Assembly (NCBI GenBank): GCA_913042065.1
Contig: CAJWKB010000018.1
Span: forward strand, 1-16,213
Reading direction: 5' to 3'
DNA: 16,213 bases
Source of the DNA: an uncultured Alphaproteobacteria bacterium
GTDB lineage: Bacteria > Pseudomonadota > Alphaproteobacteria > Puniceispirillales > Puniceispirillaceae
Shown here: one piece after another, positions 1 to 7,025 of the stretch
Layout of the letters: each line of letters opens with the position of its first letter
Position numbering within the stretch: the stretch's first letter is position 1
Translations under genes and position numbers: made by a program
The notes under the pieces: generated by a model
The model's input: only the letters and a program-made list of their open reading frames with translations
Told to the model about the DNA's origin: nothing
The model's database searches: none

Positions 1-174
1 GCCCCGCCAATCGACTCAACAAGCTGAGTTCGCAACCAGATCGATCTGCCTGGGGGGTCGGATCGGGGGGACCCCTCGCCTGGCCTGGCGTAATGGTACT
101 GGGTCCTTGACGAACCAGTGGCGTGAGGCCATGGTAGAGTCTCGGCTTCAGTCATACCTCCGGGCCTAAACAGC

Positions 175-624
175 CTAAACAGTCTGTATCCTTGGCGGTA
201 TCGCGGTCCGTGCACACAACACCCGTTCCGCCGGCCGCTCTCTCATTTTGAAACAAATATGTAAACCGTGCCCTGGGGATCCGTCCGTTGAAAAAAAATC
301 CAAGTCGCATCGGTGGACGGTCCAGTCGCTGGCCTGACAAGTCTTACTGCAGTAGAACACAACGGAACACGCGACGCAGCGAGTGCGAGTGAATCTGCCG
401 CATACGACGCACTCGAGAGGCCGGTTTCTACGCAGAGCGGTGGGCAGCTCCTCGGCGATGGAGGGGCTGCATGGCAAGGCGAGGGGAGCGGGCATGGCGG
501 GCGGAGGAGACTCCGTTGGCTGGTTGGTGACACGGTGACAGGTGTAGCGCGCAGAAGGCGATGGTTCGTCTAGTGCAACTGTGCCACGAATTGCTCCAAC
601 ACATCCCGCCGCGTCGAATTCCAT
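175..624 (-). CDS. MYND-type zinc-finger protein fragment (eukaryote-like)
   Basis: The frame contains a C-x2-C, x7, C-x2-C, x5, C-x3-C, x7, H-x-C series (Cys72, 75, 83, 86, 92, 96, His104, Cys106 when numbered from the ATG at 624), covering about 307-411. The spacing and the aromatic before the fifth Cys, plus the CQ-x2-DW element, match MYND fingers, which bind two zincs and mediate protein-protein contacts in eukaryotes. The last ligand is unusual: the family normally has H-x3-C, here it is H-x-C. Residues 36-60 are a Pro/Ala-rich linker. The ATG at 624 is probably not the true start: the frame overlaps the end of the upstream minus-strand ORF, and the two may be exons of one gene. A possible intron at about 586-519 on the minus strand (GT...AG, 68 nt) would join them in frame, but its donor is not canonical. 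The family call is fairly secure; the gene model is not. Confidence 0.5.
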   Translation of the reverse strand: MEFDAAGCVGAIRGTVALDEPSPSARYTCHRVTNQPTESPPPAMPAPLALPCSPSIAEELPTALRRNRPLECVVCGRFTRTRCVACSVVFYCSKTCQASDWTVHRCDLDFFSTDGSPGHGLHICFKMRERPAERVLCARTAIPPRIQTV

Positions 625-1199
625 CCGCGACCGGCGGTTGCGGCTCTCTGAGCAAGCGCCGACTCCATCGCAAGCCGCTGCAACCCGCGCTTAATCTGTA
701 CGGCAACGCTCATATTACCAGGGCCGACACTGCGAGCCAGCCCGGCCGACTCCATCGCAAGGCCCGTTTCGCGGCTGGCGTCCCAATACTCGTCGGAGGC
801 GATGATGTCAAAGACAATGAACCTGAAGCCGTCTGCCCAAACATTTAATCTGGAACACTCTCGGCCTGTTGAGTATCGGAAATCCAACTCTGTAGGATCC
901 ACTGTTAGGAAACGACCTATAGAATAGGCTGTGTTCGCTTCCACTTCTCCGGAGATGAGGTCATACATGCCAACGCCAGAGCTGAGCTTGACCACTGCGT
1001 ACATCTTGATCTGACACTGCTTCAAGAAGAAGCAGTGTGGACTCCCGCTAATTTCATACCTGTTCCCATCTAGCTGCGTCGTGTACTCCTGCTCCGTTTT
1101 GGTGTCAGCCCATGTGTACTCTATGGTGTCCGTTTTCCATACAAGCCTCAACAAGTCTTCACCTGCATGTTCGCAGAGCGTCAGTACCCTATCATACAC
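570..1199 (-). CDS. Unrecognised ORF upstream of the MYND finger, possibly its N-terminal exon
   Basis: This is an open frame of 209 codons from a GTG at 1199; the same frame is open back to 1226, where a TAG closes it. I do not recognise the family. The composition looks protein-like (alternating hydrophobic and charged residues, several Trp, Cys and Tyr), and no membrane segment or signal peptide is visible. No Shine-Dalgarno sequence precedes the GTG, and the codon usage is unlike that of the genes to the right. The C-terminal part contains a short repeated peptide (LAMESA twice), encoded by a 17-bp direct repeat. It ends at 570, inside the start of the MYND frame. Fungal and other eukaryotic genes often place a MYND finger at the C-terminus of a larger protein, so the two frames may belong to one interrupted gene. 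That link is inference. Confidence 0.35.
   Translation of the reverse strand: MYDRVLTLCEHAGEDLLRLVWKTDTIEYTWADTKTEQEYTTQLDGNRYEISGSPHCFFLKQCQIKMYAVVKLSSGVGMYDLISGEVEANTAYSIGRFLTVDPTELDFRYSTGRECSRLNVWADGFRFIVFDIIASDEYWDASRETGLAMESAGLARSVGPGNMSVAVQIKRGLQRLAMESALAQRAATAGRGWNSTRRDVLEQFVAQLH
658..761. repeat. 17-bp direct repeat pair
   Basis: The 17-mer gccgactccatcgcaag occurs at 658-674 and again, identical, at 745-761, 87 bp apart. On the minus strand it encodes the repeated LAMESA peptide in the unrecognised ORF. An 87-bp offset is a multiple of three, so both copies are read in the same frame, as expected from an ancient in-frame internal duplication or from chance constraint on a helix. The flanking sequence is not clearly repeated. 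Confidence 0.6.
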
Positions 1200-1358
1200 T
1201 AATATATCGAGCGGCTCCTGTTTTTGCTAGGCTACGGATCTGGCGATACTGTGGTATTTTTAAGTATATTTTGCTAGATAACCCAACTTATCGTTCTGTT
1301 GCGAAGCGATTCAGGCGGTTTTTTGCGTTTTTCTTAAAATATTGAGGTAGCGTTTCAG

Positions 1359-2537
1359 ATGGCCTTGAAAGTTTCGACAACCAAGCGTATCCCTCCATTT
1401 TTGGCAATGGAAGTGATGAACGCGACACGATACCTTGAGGCCAACGGTGCAGACCTAGTGCATATGGAAATTGGTCAGCCTTCGACGCCGCCGCCACCTG
1501 CAGTTTTGCAGGCGCTAACAAAATCCCTTGGAGCCACTCGGACACATAACTATTCGGTGGCTTTTGGCGAGATGGCATTGCGACAGCGCATTGCTGCGCA
1601 TTATGAGGATTGGTATGGCCGCCGTCCTGATCCTGACAATATCGCTGTGACACTTGGTTCATCTCTTGGCTTTGCGCTAGCCTTTCTAGCGGCATTTGAA
1701 CATGGGGACCGAATCGGAATCGCCAATCCTGGCTATCCTGCTTACCGCAATCTAATGTTGGCGCTTGGTCTAGAGCCTGTGCTGCTGCCTTCGCGCGCCG
1801 CTGAGGGATGGTTGCCACAGCTTGAGGTATTGGCGAGTAAGGGTAATTTGCCTGATGGGTTATTACTGGCCAGCCCAGCAAACCCTACGGGCGTGGTAAT
1901 GAGCGATTCCAGCATAAAAGATATTTGCCGTTGGTGCGATGCCAATGGCATACGATTAATTATGGATGAAATTTATCATGGTTTGACCTTTGATAAGCGG
2001 CCAACTTCAGCATTACTTCACAGCGATAGCGTGATCGTGGTCAATTCCTTTTCAAAATATTTCTGCATGACCGGTTGGCGCCTAGGCTGGATGATCCTTC
2101 CCGATGATTTGTTGGAAACAACCGAACGTTTGGCCCAGAACCTTTACATTAGTCCATCGCGCCCGATGCAGGAAGGCGCAATGGCGGCTTTCGATGACTA
2201 TGATACGCTCGATCAGAATGTTGGGCGTTATCGCGAGAATCGTGATGTCTTGCTTCGCGATTTGCCACCCGAATTTCTTGGTGACATGGCTCCAGCCGAT
2301 GGTGCTTTTTATATCTATGCTGATTTGACGCAGCTCTCGAAGTCAGCTTTGAATTCAATCGATTTTGCCGATGAGCTGCTGAGGAAGGCTTATGTTGCTT
2401 GTACGCCCGGCGTGGACTTCGATCAGGAATTTGGTCATCAACACCTTCGGCTCTCCTATGCCGGCAGCGCCGAAGACATGAAAAAAGCTAGCCGGCGGAT
2501 TAATAGCTGGCTTCCTTCTTATCTAAAAACGCTCTAG
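1359..2537 (+). CDS. Class I/II PLP-dependent aminotransferase
   Basis: A fold-type I aminotransferase of the aspartate/aromatic transaminase group, moving an amino group from an amino acid to a 2-oxo acid with pyridoxal phosphate. At 392 residues it has the usual length. Visible cofactor residues are Asn175 in the ANPTG element, Asp203 and Tyr206 in MDEIYHG, the Schiff-base Lys233 in SFSKYF, Arg241 in TGWRLGW, and the C-terminal carboxylate-binding Arg364 in HLRLSYAGS. There is no signal peptide; it should be cytosolic. The ATG at 1359 follows a gaggt Shine-Dalgarno at 1344-1348 with a 10-nt gap. Sequence alone does not fix the substrate; aspartate, alanine/valine or aromatic amino acids are all possible. 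It stands alone and converges on rne. A 9-bp repeat (ttttgctag at 1222-1230 and 1269-1277) lies in its AT-rich upstream region; I see no strong promoter there. Confidence 0.93.
   Translation: MALKVSTTKRIPPFLAMEVMNATRYLEANGADLVHMEIGQPSTPPPPAVLQALTKSLGATRTHNYSVAFGEMALRQRIAAHYEDWYGRRPDPDNIAVTLGSSLGFALAFLAAFEHGDRIGIANPGYPAYRNLMLALGLEPVLLPSRAAEGWLPQLEVLASKGNLPDGLLLASPANPTGVVMSDSSIKDICRWCDANGIRLIMDEIYHGLTFDKRPTSALLHSDSVIVVNSFSKYFCMTGWRLGWMILPDDLLETTERLAQNLYISPSRPMQEGAMAAFDDYDTLDQNVGRYRENRDVLLRDLPPEFLGDMAPADGAFYIYADLTQLSKSALNSIDFADELLRKAYVACTPGVDFDQEFGHQHLRLSYAGSAEDMKKASRRINSWLPSYLKTL
2481..2512 (-). terminator. Weak candidate terminator for rne
   Basis: Reading the minus strand past the rne stop, an imperfect stem (agccagc, 9-nt loop, gccggct; one mismatch) at 2490-2512 is followed by agc and then six T residues at 2481-2486. 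It lies inside the 3' coding end of the convergent aminotransferase gene, where no free intergenic space exists. The mismatch and small stem make it a weak candidate only. Confidence 0.22.
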
Positions 2538-4978
2538 CCGCGGCTCCACCATCCGCGTTTGCGGCCTTCAGGTTTGGCGGCGCCAACCTCGATCACATCC
2601 TGTGGTGCAGAGCTGGTTGGCGCACGCTTTGCATCGTCTGCGGATGCATCACTGACTTTCGCGTTACTGGCTTCTGCCCCACGGACGACGGGTGTTGGCG
2701 TGCCAGTATCAACAGAAGCTGCGGCTTTTTTACGGACAGCCTTTTTTACATGTGCTTTCTTCGTTCTTTTTGTCGTACCCACCTTAGCAGTGGATGTTTT
2801 TTTGCGGGCTCGCTTCGGCTTATCCTCGTCGGTGCTCCCCTTATTTGAATACGCTGGTGCATCGTTGGTGGTGGCTTTTGTAGCGACTTTTTTGCGAGCG
2901 CGACCTGTTGGGTTTGCCGGTTTGGCACCGGTTGCAGGTTTAGCGCTAGCCGGAGCGGCGCTCGCATTTGTTTCCCCGTTCCCTAAAGTTTTGTCTGCGG
3001 CCAACGTGGCAGCAACATCGCCACTCATTGACTTACGGCCACGTCTGCCACGTGCAGTTTTTGGCGGTTTAATGTTTGCTGCGCCCTCAATGGTTTGATC
3101 AGCCACACTGGTGTCATCATCTTGATCTGCCTTAGTCGTGTCAGCGACTTTGATAGCCTTGGCTGCCTCGGCATTGTTCTGATTATTGTCAGATTCGCCA
3201 CTACGCCGCCGCCGCCTGCGGCCACCCCGCCGGCCACGCTTGCGCCGCTTAGGCTGTTCATCATCTGAAGCTGGGTCTTCATCCAGAGCAACAGCACTTA
3301 CCGTTTCGCCCTCGCTCTCGGCACTTGCTTCGGCTTTGGCTCGACGGTTATTATTTGCTGCTTGCTGTTTATTACCCTGCGAGCCAACACGCTCAACCCG
3401 ATAGTCAGGAGCGATTAGGCTGTCGTCAGACAGCAGTACAATCTGCATGCCGCAGCGCAATTCCAGGTCTGCCAACGATGGCCGCTTGTGGTTCAAGATG
3501 AAAAAAGCAACTTCACGGTGCATGGTGACGTGCAATGCATCCATCTTACCCTTCTGCGCCTCCTTTTCGATTATCCGCAGCATCTGCATGGCTGCCGTCT
3601 CGATTGACCTGACCCGACCAGTGCCATCACAGTGGGGGCAAAGATTGCTGATAGACTCATTAAAACTCAGCCGCAGCCGCTGCCGCGACATTTCCAACAG
3701 GCCAAAATGGCTGATCGAGCCTATCTGAATGCGTGCACGGTCATTGCGCATCGCTTCTTTTATCCGCCGTTCAACCGCGTTCTGGTTGCGATTTTCTTCC
3801 ATATCAATGAAATCAACAACAATAAGGCCAGACAAATCACGCAATCTTAATTGGCGTGCTATTTCATCAGCTGCCTCGATGTTGGTTTTCAGCGCGGTTT
3901 CCTCAATGTTGCGCTCACGGGTTGATCGCCCGGAATTAACGTCGACGGCAACCAACGCCTCGGTCTGATTTATTACCAAATAACCGCCTGATTTGAGCGT
4001 CACCTGCGGACTATGAATGGTCTCCATCTGGTTTTCTACGCTGTAATGCTGAAAAATCGGCTCATCACCCTCATACCTCTGGATCTTCTTTACATGGCTG
4101 GGGATGAGCATTTTCATGTACGCTCGAGCCGTTTTATGAGCTTCCTCGCCATCGACCAAAATTTCTTCAACTTCGCTCGTGTAGAGGTCGCGGATTGAGC
4201 GTTTTATCAGATTGCCTTCTTCATGGATCACAGATGGGGCCTGTGATTCAAGTGTGCGGCTGCGAATGTCATCCCATAATTTTGACAAATACGCATAATC
4301 ACGCGCGATCTCGGCCTTCGTGCGTTTTGCGCCGGCGGTCCGAACAATCACTGCCATGCCAGCTGGCACATCAAGGCCGCCAACAACCGTTTTTAGCCGC
4401 TTTCGATCAGCCATATTGGTAATTTTCCGACTGACCCCGCCACCTCTGCTCGAATTAGGCATTAGTACACAATAGCGCCCTGCCAGCGACAGATAGGTTG
4501 TTAGTGCAGCCCCCTTGTTGCCGCGCTCCTCCTTTACAACTTGCACAAGCATGATTTGCTTGCGTGAAATCACTTCTTGAATTTTGTATTTGCGAACCTG
4601 TCGGCGCGGACGAATATCATCATCATCATCTTGGCCATCACCATCAACAATTTCTGGCGTGTCATCGGCCTCAGGATCGTTTTTTGCATTCTCGGCAATT
4701 TCGGCTTCGATTAGCGCTTCTCGGTCCTCAACGGGAATTCGATAGTAATCCGGGTGAATTTCACCAAATGCGAGGAATCCTTGGCGATTTCCGCCATACT
4801 CAACAAATGCTGCTTGCAGGGAAGGTTCTACCCGGGTCACTCTTGCAAGATATACATTTCCCTTCAGCTGTCTGCGATTTTTTGCCTCGTAATCAAAATC
4901 CTCAATGCGGGTGCCGCTGAGCAATACCACCCGCGTTTCTTCGGGCTGGCGTGCATCGATCAGTAATCGTTTTGTCAT
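2534..4978 (-). CDS. rne: Ribonuclease E (Rne/Rng family)
   Basis: The endoribonuclease that starts mRNA decay and processes rRNA and tRNA, and the scaffold of the RNA degradosome. Of 814 residues, about 1-530 form the catalytic half. The S1 domain (~35-150) carries an acidic insert (~94-122), as in other alphaproteobacteria. The DNase I-like region has the metal ligands Asp346 (VAVDVNSG) and Asp389 (VVDFIDM). The Zn-link that joins protomers is CPHC, Cys447 and Cys450. Residues ~535-814 are low-complexity and very basic, with an Arg-rich block at 576-593 and many Lys/Arg patches, and should be a disordered RNA- and partner-binding tail. The extreme C-terminus, KRGWWSRG, resembles the GWW motif that binds PNPase in Caulobacter. 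The ATG at 4978 is preceded by ggag at 4994-4991. The gene is divergent from the amidase operon and its stop overlaps that of the aminotransferase. Confidence 0.97.
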   Translation of the reverse strand: MTKRLLIDARQPEETRVVLLSGTRIEDFDYEAKNRRQLKGNVYLARVTRVEPSLQAAFVEYGGNRQGFLAFGEIHPDYYRIPVEDREALIEAEIAENAKNDPEADDTPEIVDGDGQDDDDDIRPRRQVRKYKIQEVISRKQIMLVQVVKEERGNKGAALTTYLSLAGRYCVLMPNSSRGGGVSRKITNMADRKRLKTVVGGLDVPAGMAVIVRTAGAKRTKAEIARDYAYLSKLWDDIRSRTLESQAPSVIHEEGNLIKRSIRDLYTSEVEEILVDGEEAHKTARAYMKMLIPSHVKKIQRYEGDEPIFQHYSVENQMETIHSPQVTLKSGGYLVINQTEALVAVDVNSGRSTRERNIEETALKTNIEAADEIARQLRLRDLSGLIVVDFIDMEENRNQNAVERRIKEAMRNDRARIQIGSISHFGLLEMSRQRLRLSFNESISNLCPHCDGTGRVRSIETAAMQMLRIIEKEAQKGKMDALHVTMHREVAFFILNHKRPSLADLELRCGMQIVLLSDDSLIAPDYRVERVGSQGNKQQAANNNRRAKAEASAESEGETVSAVALDEDPASDDEQPKRRKRGRRGGRRRRRRSGESDNNQNNAEAAKAIKVADTTKADQDDDTSVADQTIEGAANIKPPKTARGRRGRKSMSGDVAATLAADKTLGNGETNASAAPASAKPATGAKPANPTGRARKKVATKATTNDAPAYSNKGSTDEDKPKRARKKTSTAKVGTTKRTKKAHVKKAVRKKAAASVDTGTPTPVVRGAEASNAKVSDASADDAKRAPTSSAPQDVIEVGAAKPEGRKRGWWSRG

Positions 4979-5638
4979 TATTGTGTCTTTCTCCGGTCAG
5001 GCGCGCATTCTTGCTGTTATTTTTGGCATAATTTTGCGCGCGTGAGAGGTACTGTGAAACCGAGACGCCGGCCGCGAGGCTGGGAAAAGAGGGGTCAGCG
5101 TTGAGCGATTCCCTCGTTTTCGTTGTCGACATTAAGTTTTTCATCGGTCGGTCCGGTGTTAGAGTTTCGTCGTTTTTCGCTGGCTGGGCCCAATTATTCG
5201 GTCAGTTGCGGGACAGGATTTTCGTCTGGCTTAACTGAGGGCAGAACCACCCAGCGGGTAATTCAATGATAATTGCTTAATCATTCATGATATTTGAATA
5301 ACTTCGCAACGAGGGAACACCATACACACTCCTGATCTAAAATGCCAATAAAGATAGTCTTTAAAATCCAATTCGTGTTGATTTTTGAGACTTGGGCTGG
5401 GCTTCTTGTTTCTATGCTTCGCCGTTTCTTTTTCGCGGTCAGTATGAGGCATGAAATTTCGGCTTGGACAAAAAAACAAAAACTGGGCTATGGACGATGG
5501 TTGCAATCGGGTAGGATATTAATCGGTTAACTTAATCAAAATGTGGGCAGCTACTCTGATTAGCGTGTTATCAACAAATGCACGGGTTGCATCCATTCTG
5601 GCCGAGGTCATGGCTAAATGATTGATGGAGGGTAGACA
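4979..5638. other. 660-bp divergent intergenic region between rne and the amidase
   Basis: No gene I can support lies here. The region must hold the promoters for rne (-) and the amidase operon (+) plus a long rne leader. Part nearest rne: a leader hairpin candidate at 5001-5041 and A/U-rich single-strand stretches of the kind RNase E cuts. Middle: AT-rich sequence with an imperfect dyad, aatgat/atcatt with a 9-nt spacer at 5265-5285. Right part: a TTGGAC (5464-5469) with CTATGG 18 nt downstream is a possible but weak promoter for the amidase, and a TTATCAACA resembling a DnaA box sits at 5568-5576. Open frames of 60-80 codons occur on both strands but lack ribosome sites and recognisable products. 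rne is autoregulated through its leader in enterobacteria; similar control here is a guess. Confidence 0.6.
5001..5041 (-). promoter_or_regulatory. Candidate hairpin in the rne mRNA leader
   Basis: A 7-bp GC-rich stem (gcgcgca at 5001-5007 pairing with tgcgcgc at 5035-5041) encloses a 27-nt A/U-rich loop, read on the minus strand just upstream of the rne Shine-Dalgarno (4994-4991). The loop contains AAAAUUAU- and AAAAAUAA-like runs, which are good single-stranded targets for RNase E. An autoregulatory role is inference from position; the alternating GC stem could also be chance. Confidence 0.3.
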
Positions 5639-6979
5639 TTGATCCGTTTAATCGGCCAGTTGCCGGCGTGCCTGCTCACGGTGCTTTTGTTTTTTCAGTT
5701 TTTCATTACAAATTCTGGCAATGCTGCAGACAATGGGTTGACAGCGATGCGGCTTGGATCTGTTAGCATAGACGGACAGCCAGGGGTGCGGCTAGTCATT
5801 GAGACAAGCAACCCTTTAATAGTAAAGATGATGCTGTTGAGCGCTCCTTACCGGCTTGTGATTGACATGCGTGATGTTGTCTGGCAGATCGAATCCTTGC
5901 CCAAGAAGGACCTTCTCAACAGGTCGCCTGTAGTTGCCTATCGATTTGGCCAGCCCCAGTCGGCAACCGGTCGACTTGTTATCGAAATGGACTCACCAGC
6001 TGCGCCACTTCGCGCCTTTGCATTGCCGCCGACCAACGACGGATACCGCCTCGCCATCGATATTGCGGATAATGGCAAGACAGCCTTCCAAGTGGCGGCT
6101 GCGGCATTACGCGATAGCAAGCCGATTCAATTTGGGGGTGCTGAACGGGCGAATGAACAAGGTGCCGTGGGCGCTGAAACAAAAATAGCGACCTTGGCAA
6201 TCACACTACCAATACCAAAACCAGAGCAAGCAATACCAACTGCACGACTCGCTCCAGCTATAGTTGGTCCAACACCCAAGAACCGGCCAAATCGTTGGGT
6301 CGTCTTCATTGATGCAGGACATGGTGGCAAGGATCCGGGCGCCGTTGGTTGGGCTGGCACTAAAGAAAAGGACATCACGCTCGCCGCTGCTGTCGAACTT
6401 GCGCGTCAGCTCCAGGCAACTGGAAAAATTCGGGCAGTGCTTTCGCGTAGTGATGACAGATATCTCAAACTACGGCAGCGAATCAAGCTAGCCCGGTCGG
6501 AGAATGCTGATCTATTTGTCTCACTGCATGCTGACTCAGCGGCTTCAAAATCAGCGCGGGGCATGTCCGTTTTCACTCTTTCTGAAACCGCATCGGACAA
6601 GGAAGCGGAGGCGCTCGCTCGCAATGAGAATAGGGCTGACCTCATAGGTGGGCCGGATCTAGGTATCGAGGACCCGGAGGCAGCGAATGAATTACTGCGT
6701 ATGTTTCAGCGTGAGTCAATGAATCAGTCCACACATTTCGCAGGGAAAATTCTGCAGGAAATCAAGGATATGCCAGGGGGTGACAAACGCGGCCATCGTT
6801 TTGCCGGATTTGCTGTGTTAAAAGCTCCTGATATGCCGTCGGTACTAGTCGAGATGGGGTTTCTGTCGAATCGCCAAGATGAAGCAAACCTCAATCGCAA
6901 ATCTTACCGGCGCAAACTAGCCGGACGACTGACGGGGGCTATAGTAAGTTATCTTGAAGAGTTTGGACCAGAAATTTGA
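5639..6979 (+). CDS. amiC: N-acetylmuramoyl-L-alanine amidase with AMIN domain (AmiC type)
   Basis: A periplasmic zinc amidase that cuts the bond between N-acetylmuramic acid and L-alanine in peptidoglycan, used to split daughter cells. Of 446 residues, 1-29 look like a Sec signal peptide with a hydrophobic core (11-23) and likely cleavage after GNA. The AMIN domain (~35-145) targets the protein to the wall or divisome. A Pro/Ala-rich linker (~165-215) leads to the amidase_3 domain (~219-440). Zinc ligands are His228 (DAGHGG), Glu243 (KEKDITL) and His297 (SLHAD); the catalytic Glu405 sits in VLVEMGFLSN. The start is TTG at 5639, chosen because ggaggg at 5627-5632 lies 6 nt upstream and the signal peptide follows directly. 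PBP1A begins 46 nt after the stop; both genes act on peptidoglycan and are probably co-transcribed. Confidence 0.95.
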   Translation: MIRLIGQLPACLLTVLLFFQFFITNSGNAADNGLTAMRLGSVSIDGQPGVRLVIETSNPLIVKMMLLSAPYRLVIDMRDVVWQIESLPKKDLLNRSPVVAYRFGQPQSATGRLVIEMDSPAAPLRAFALPPTNDGYRLAIDIADNGKTAFQVAAAALRDSKPIQFGGAERANEQGAVGAETKIATLAITLPIPKPEQAIPTARLAPAIVGPTPKNRPNRWVVFIDAGHGGKDPGAVGWAGTKEKDITLAAAVELARQLQATGKIRAVLSRSDDRYLKLRQRIKLARSENADLFVSLHADSAASKSARGMSVFTLSETASDKEAEALARNENRADLIGGPDLGIEDPEAANELLRMFQRESMNQSTHFAGKILQEIKDMPGGDKRGHRFAGFAVLKAPDMPSVLVEMGFLSNRQDEANLNRKSYRRKLAGRLTGAIVSYLEEFGPEI

Positions 6980-7025
6980 CAGTATTGTTTAAGTGATGGT
7001 CAAAAGATGTGCAGGAAAAGGCAAC

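Larger units (their letters stand above)
1..1226. other. Foreign-looking, eukaryote-like segment at the left end
   Basis: This stretch has no recognisable bacterial gene. Its minus strand carries a MYND-type zinc finger and a second open frame, described separately, and its base composition is richer in GC than the AT-rich stretch that starts at about 1200. The minus-strand frame stays open up to a TAG at 1227-1229, so a junction with the bacterial sequence most likely lies between about 1200 and 1345. Positions 1-174 hold no gene I can support; a 9-bp unit (gcctaaaca) occurs twice in tandem at 164-181. MYND fingers are characteristic of fungi, animals and protists. I infer a chimeric join or contamination rather than a normal bacterial locus; recent transfer is possible but less likely. 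The neighbouring genes from 1359 onward are all ordinary alphaproteobacterial genes. Confidence 0.55.

Noticed and set aside
1288..1881. 197-codon minus-strand frame over the aminotransferase start
   Set aside because: Antisense to a well-supported gene with all PLP residues; no recognisable product.
2559..3098. 179-codon plus-strand frame opposite the rne tail, Ala/Val/Phe-rich
   Set aside because: It is the antisense of the low-complexity Lys/Ala-rich RNase E tail, which yields hydrophobic-looking antisense frames. No ribosome site or family.
4902..5144. 80-codon minus-strand frame overlapping the rne start, considered as a leader peptide
   Set aside because: It overlaps the start of rne in another frame, has no clear ribosome site and no recognisable sequence. 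A regulatory uORF cannot be excluded but has no support.
5342..5530. 62-codon plus-strand frame upstream of the amidase
   Set aside because: No ribosome site before its ATG, biased AT-rich composition and no recognisable family.
5568..5576. DnaA-box-like TTATCAACA
   Set aside because: A single near-match in an AT-rich gap, with no cluster and no origin-linked gene nearby.
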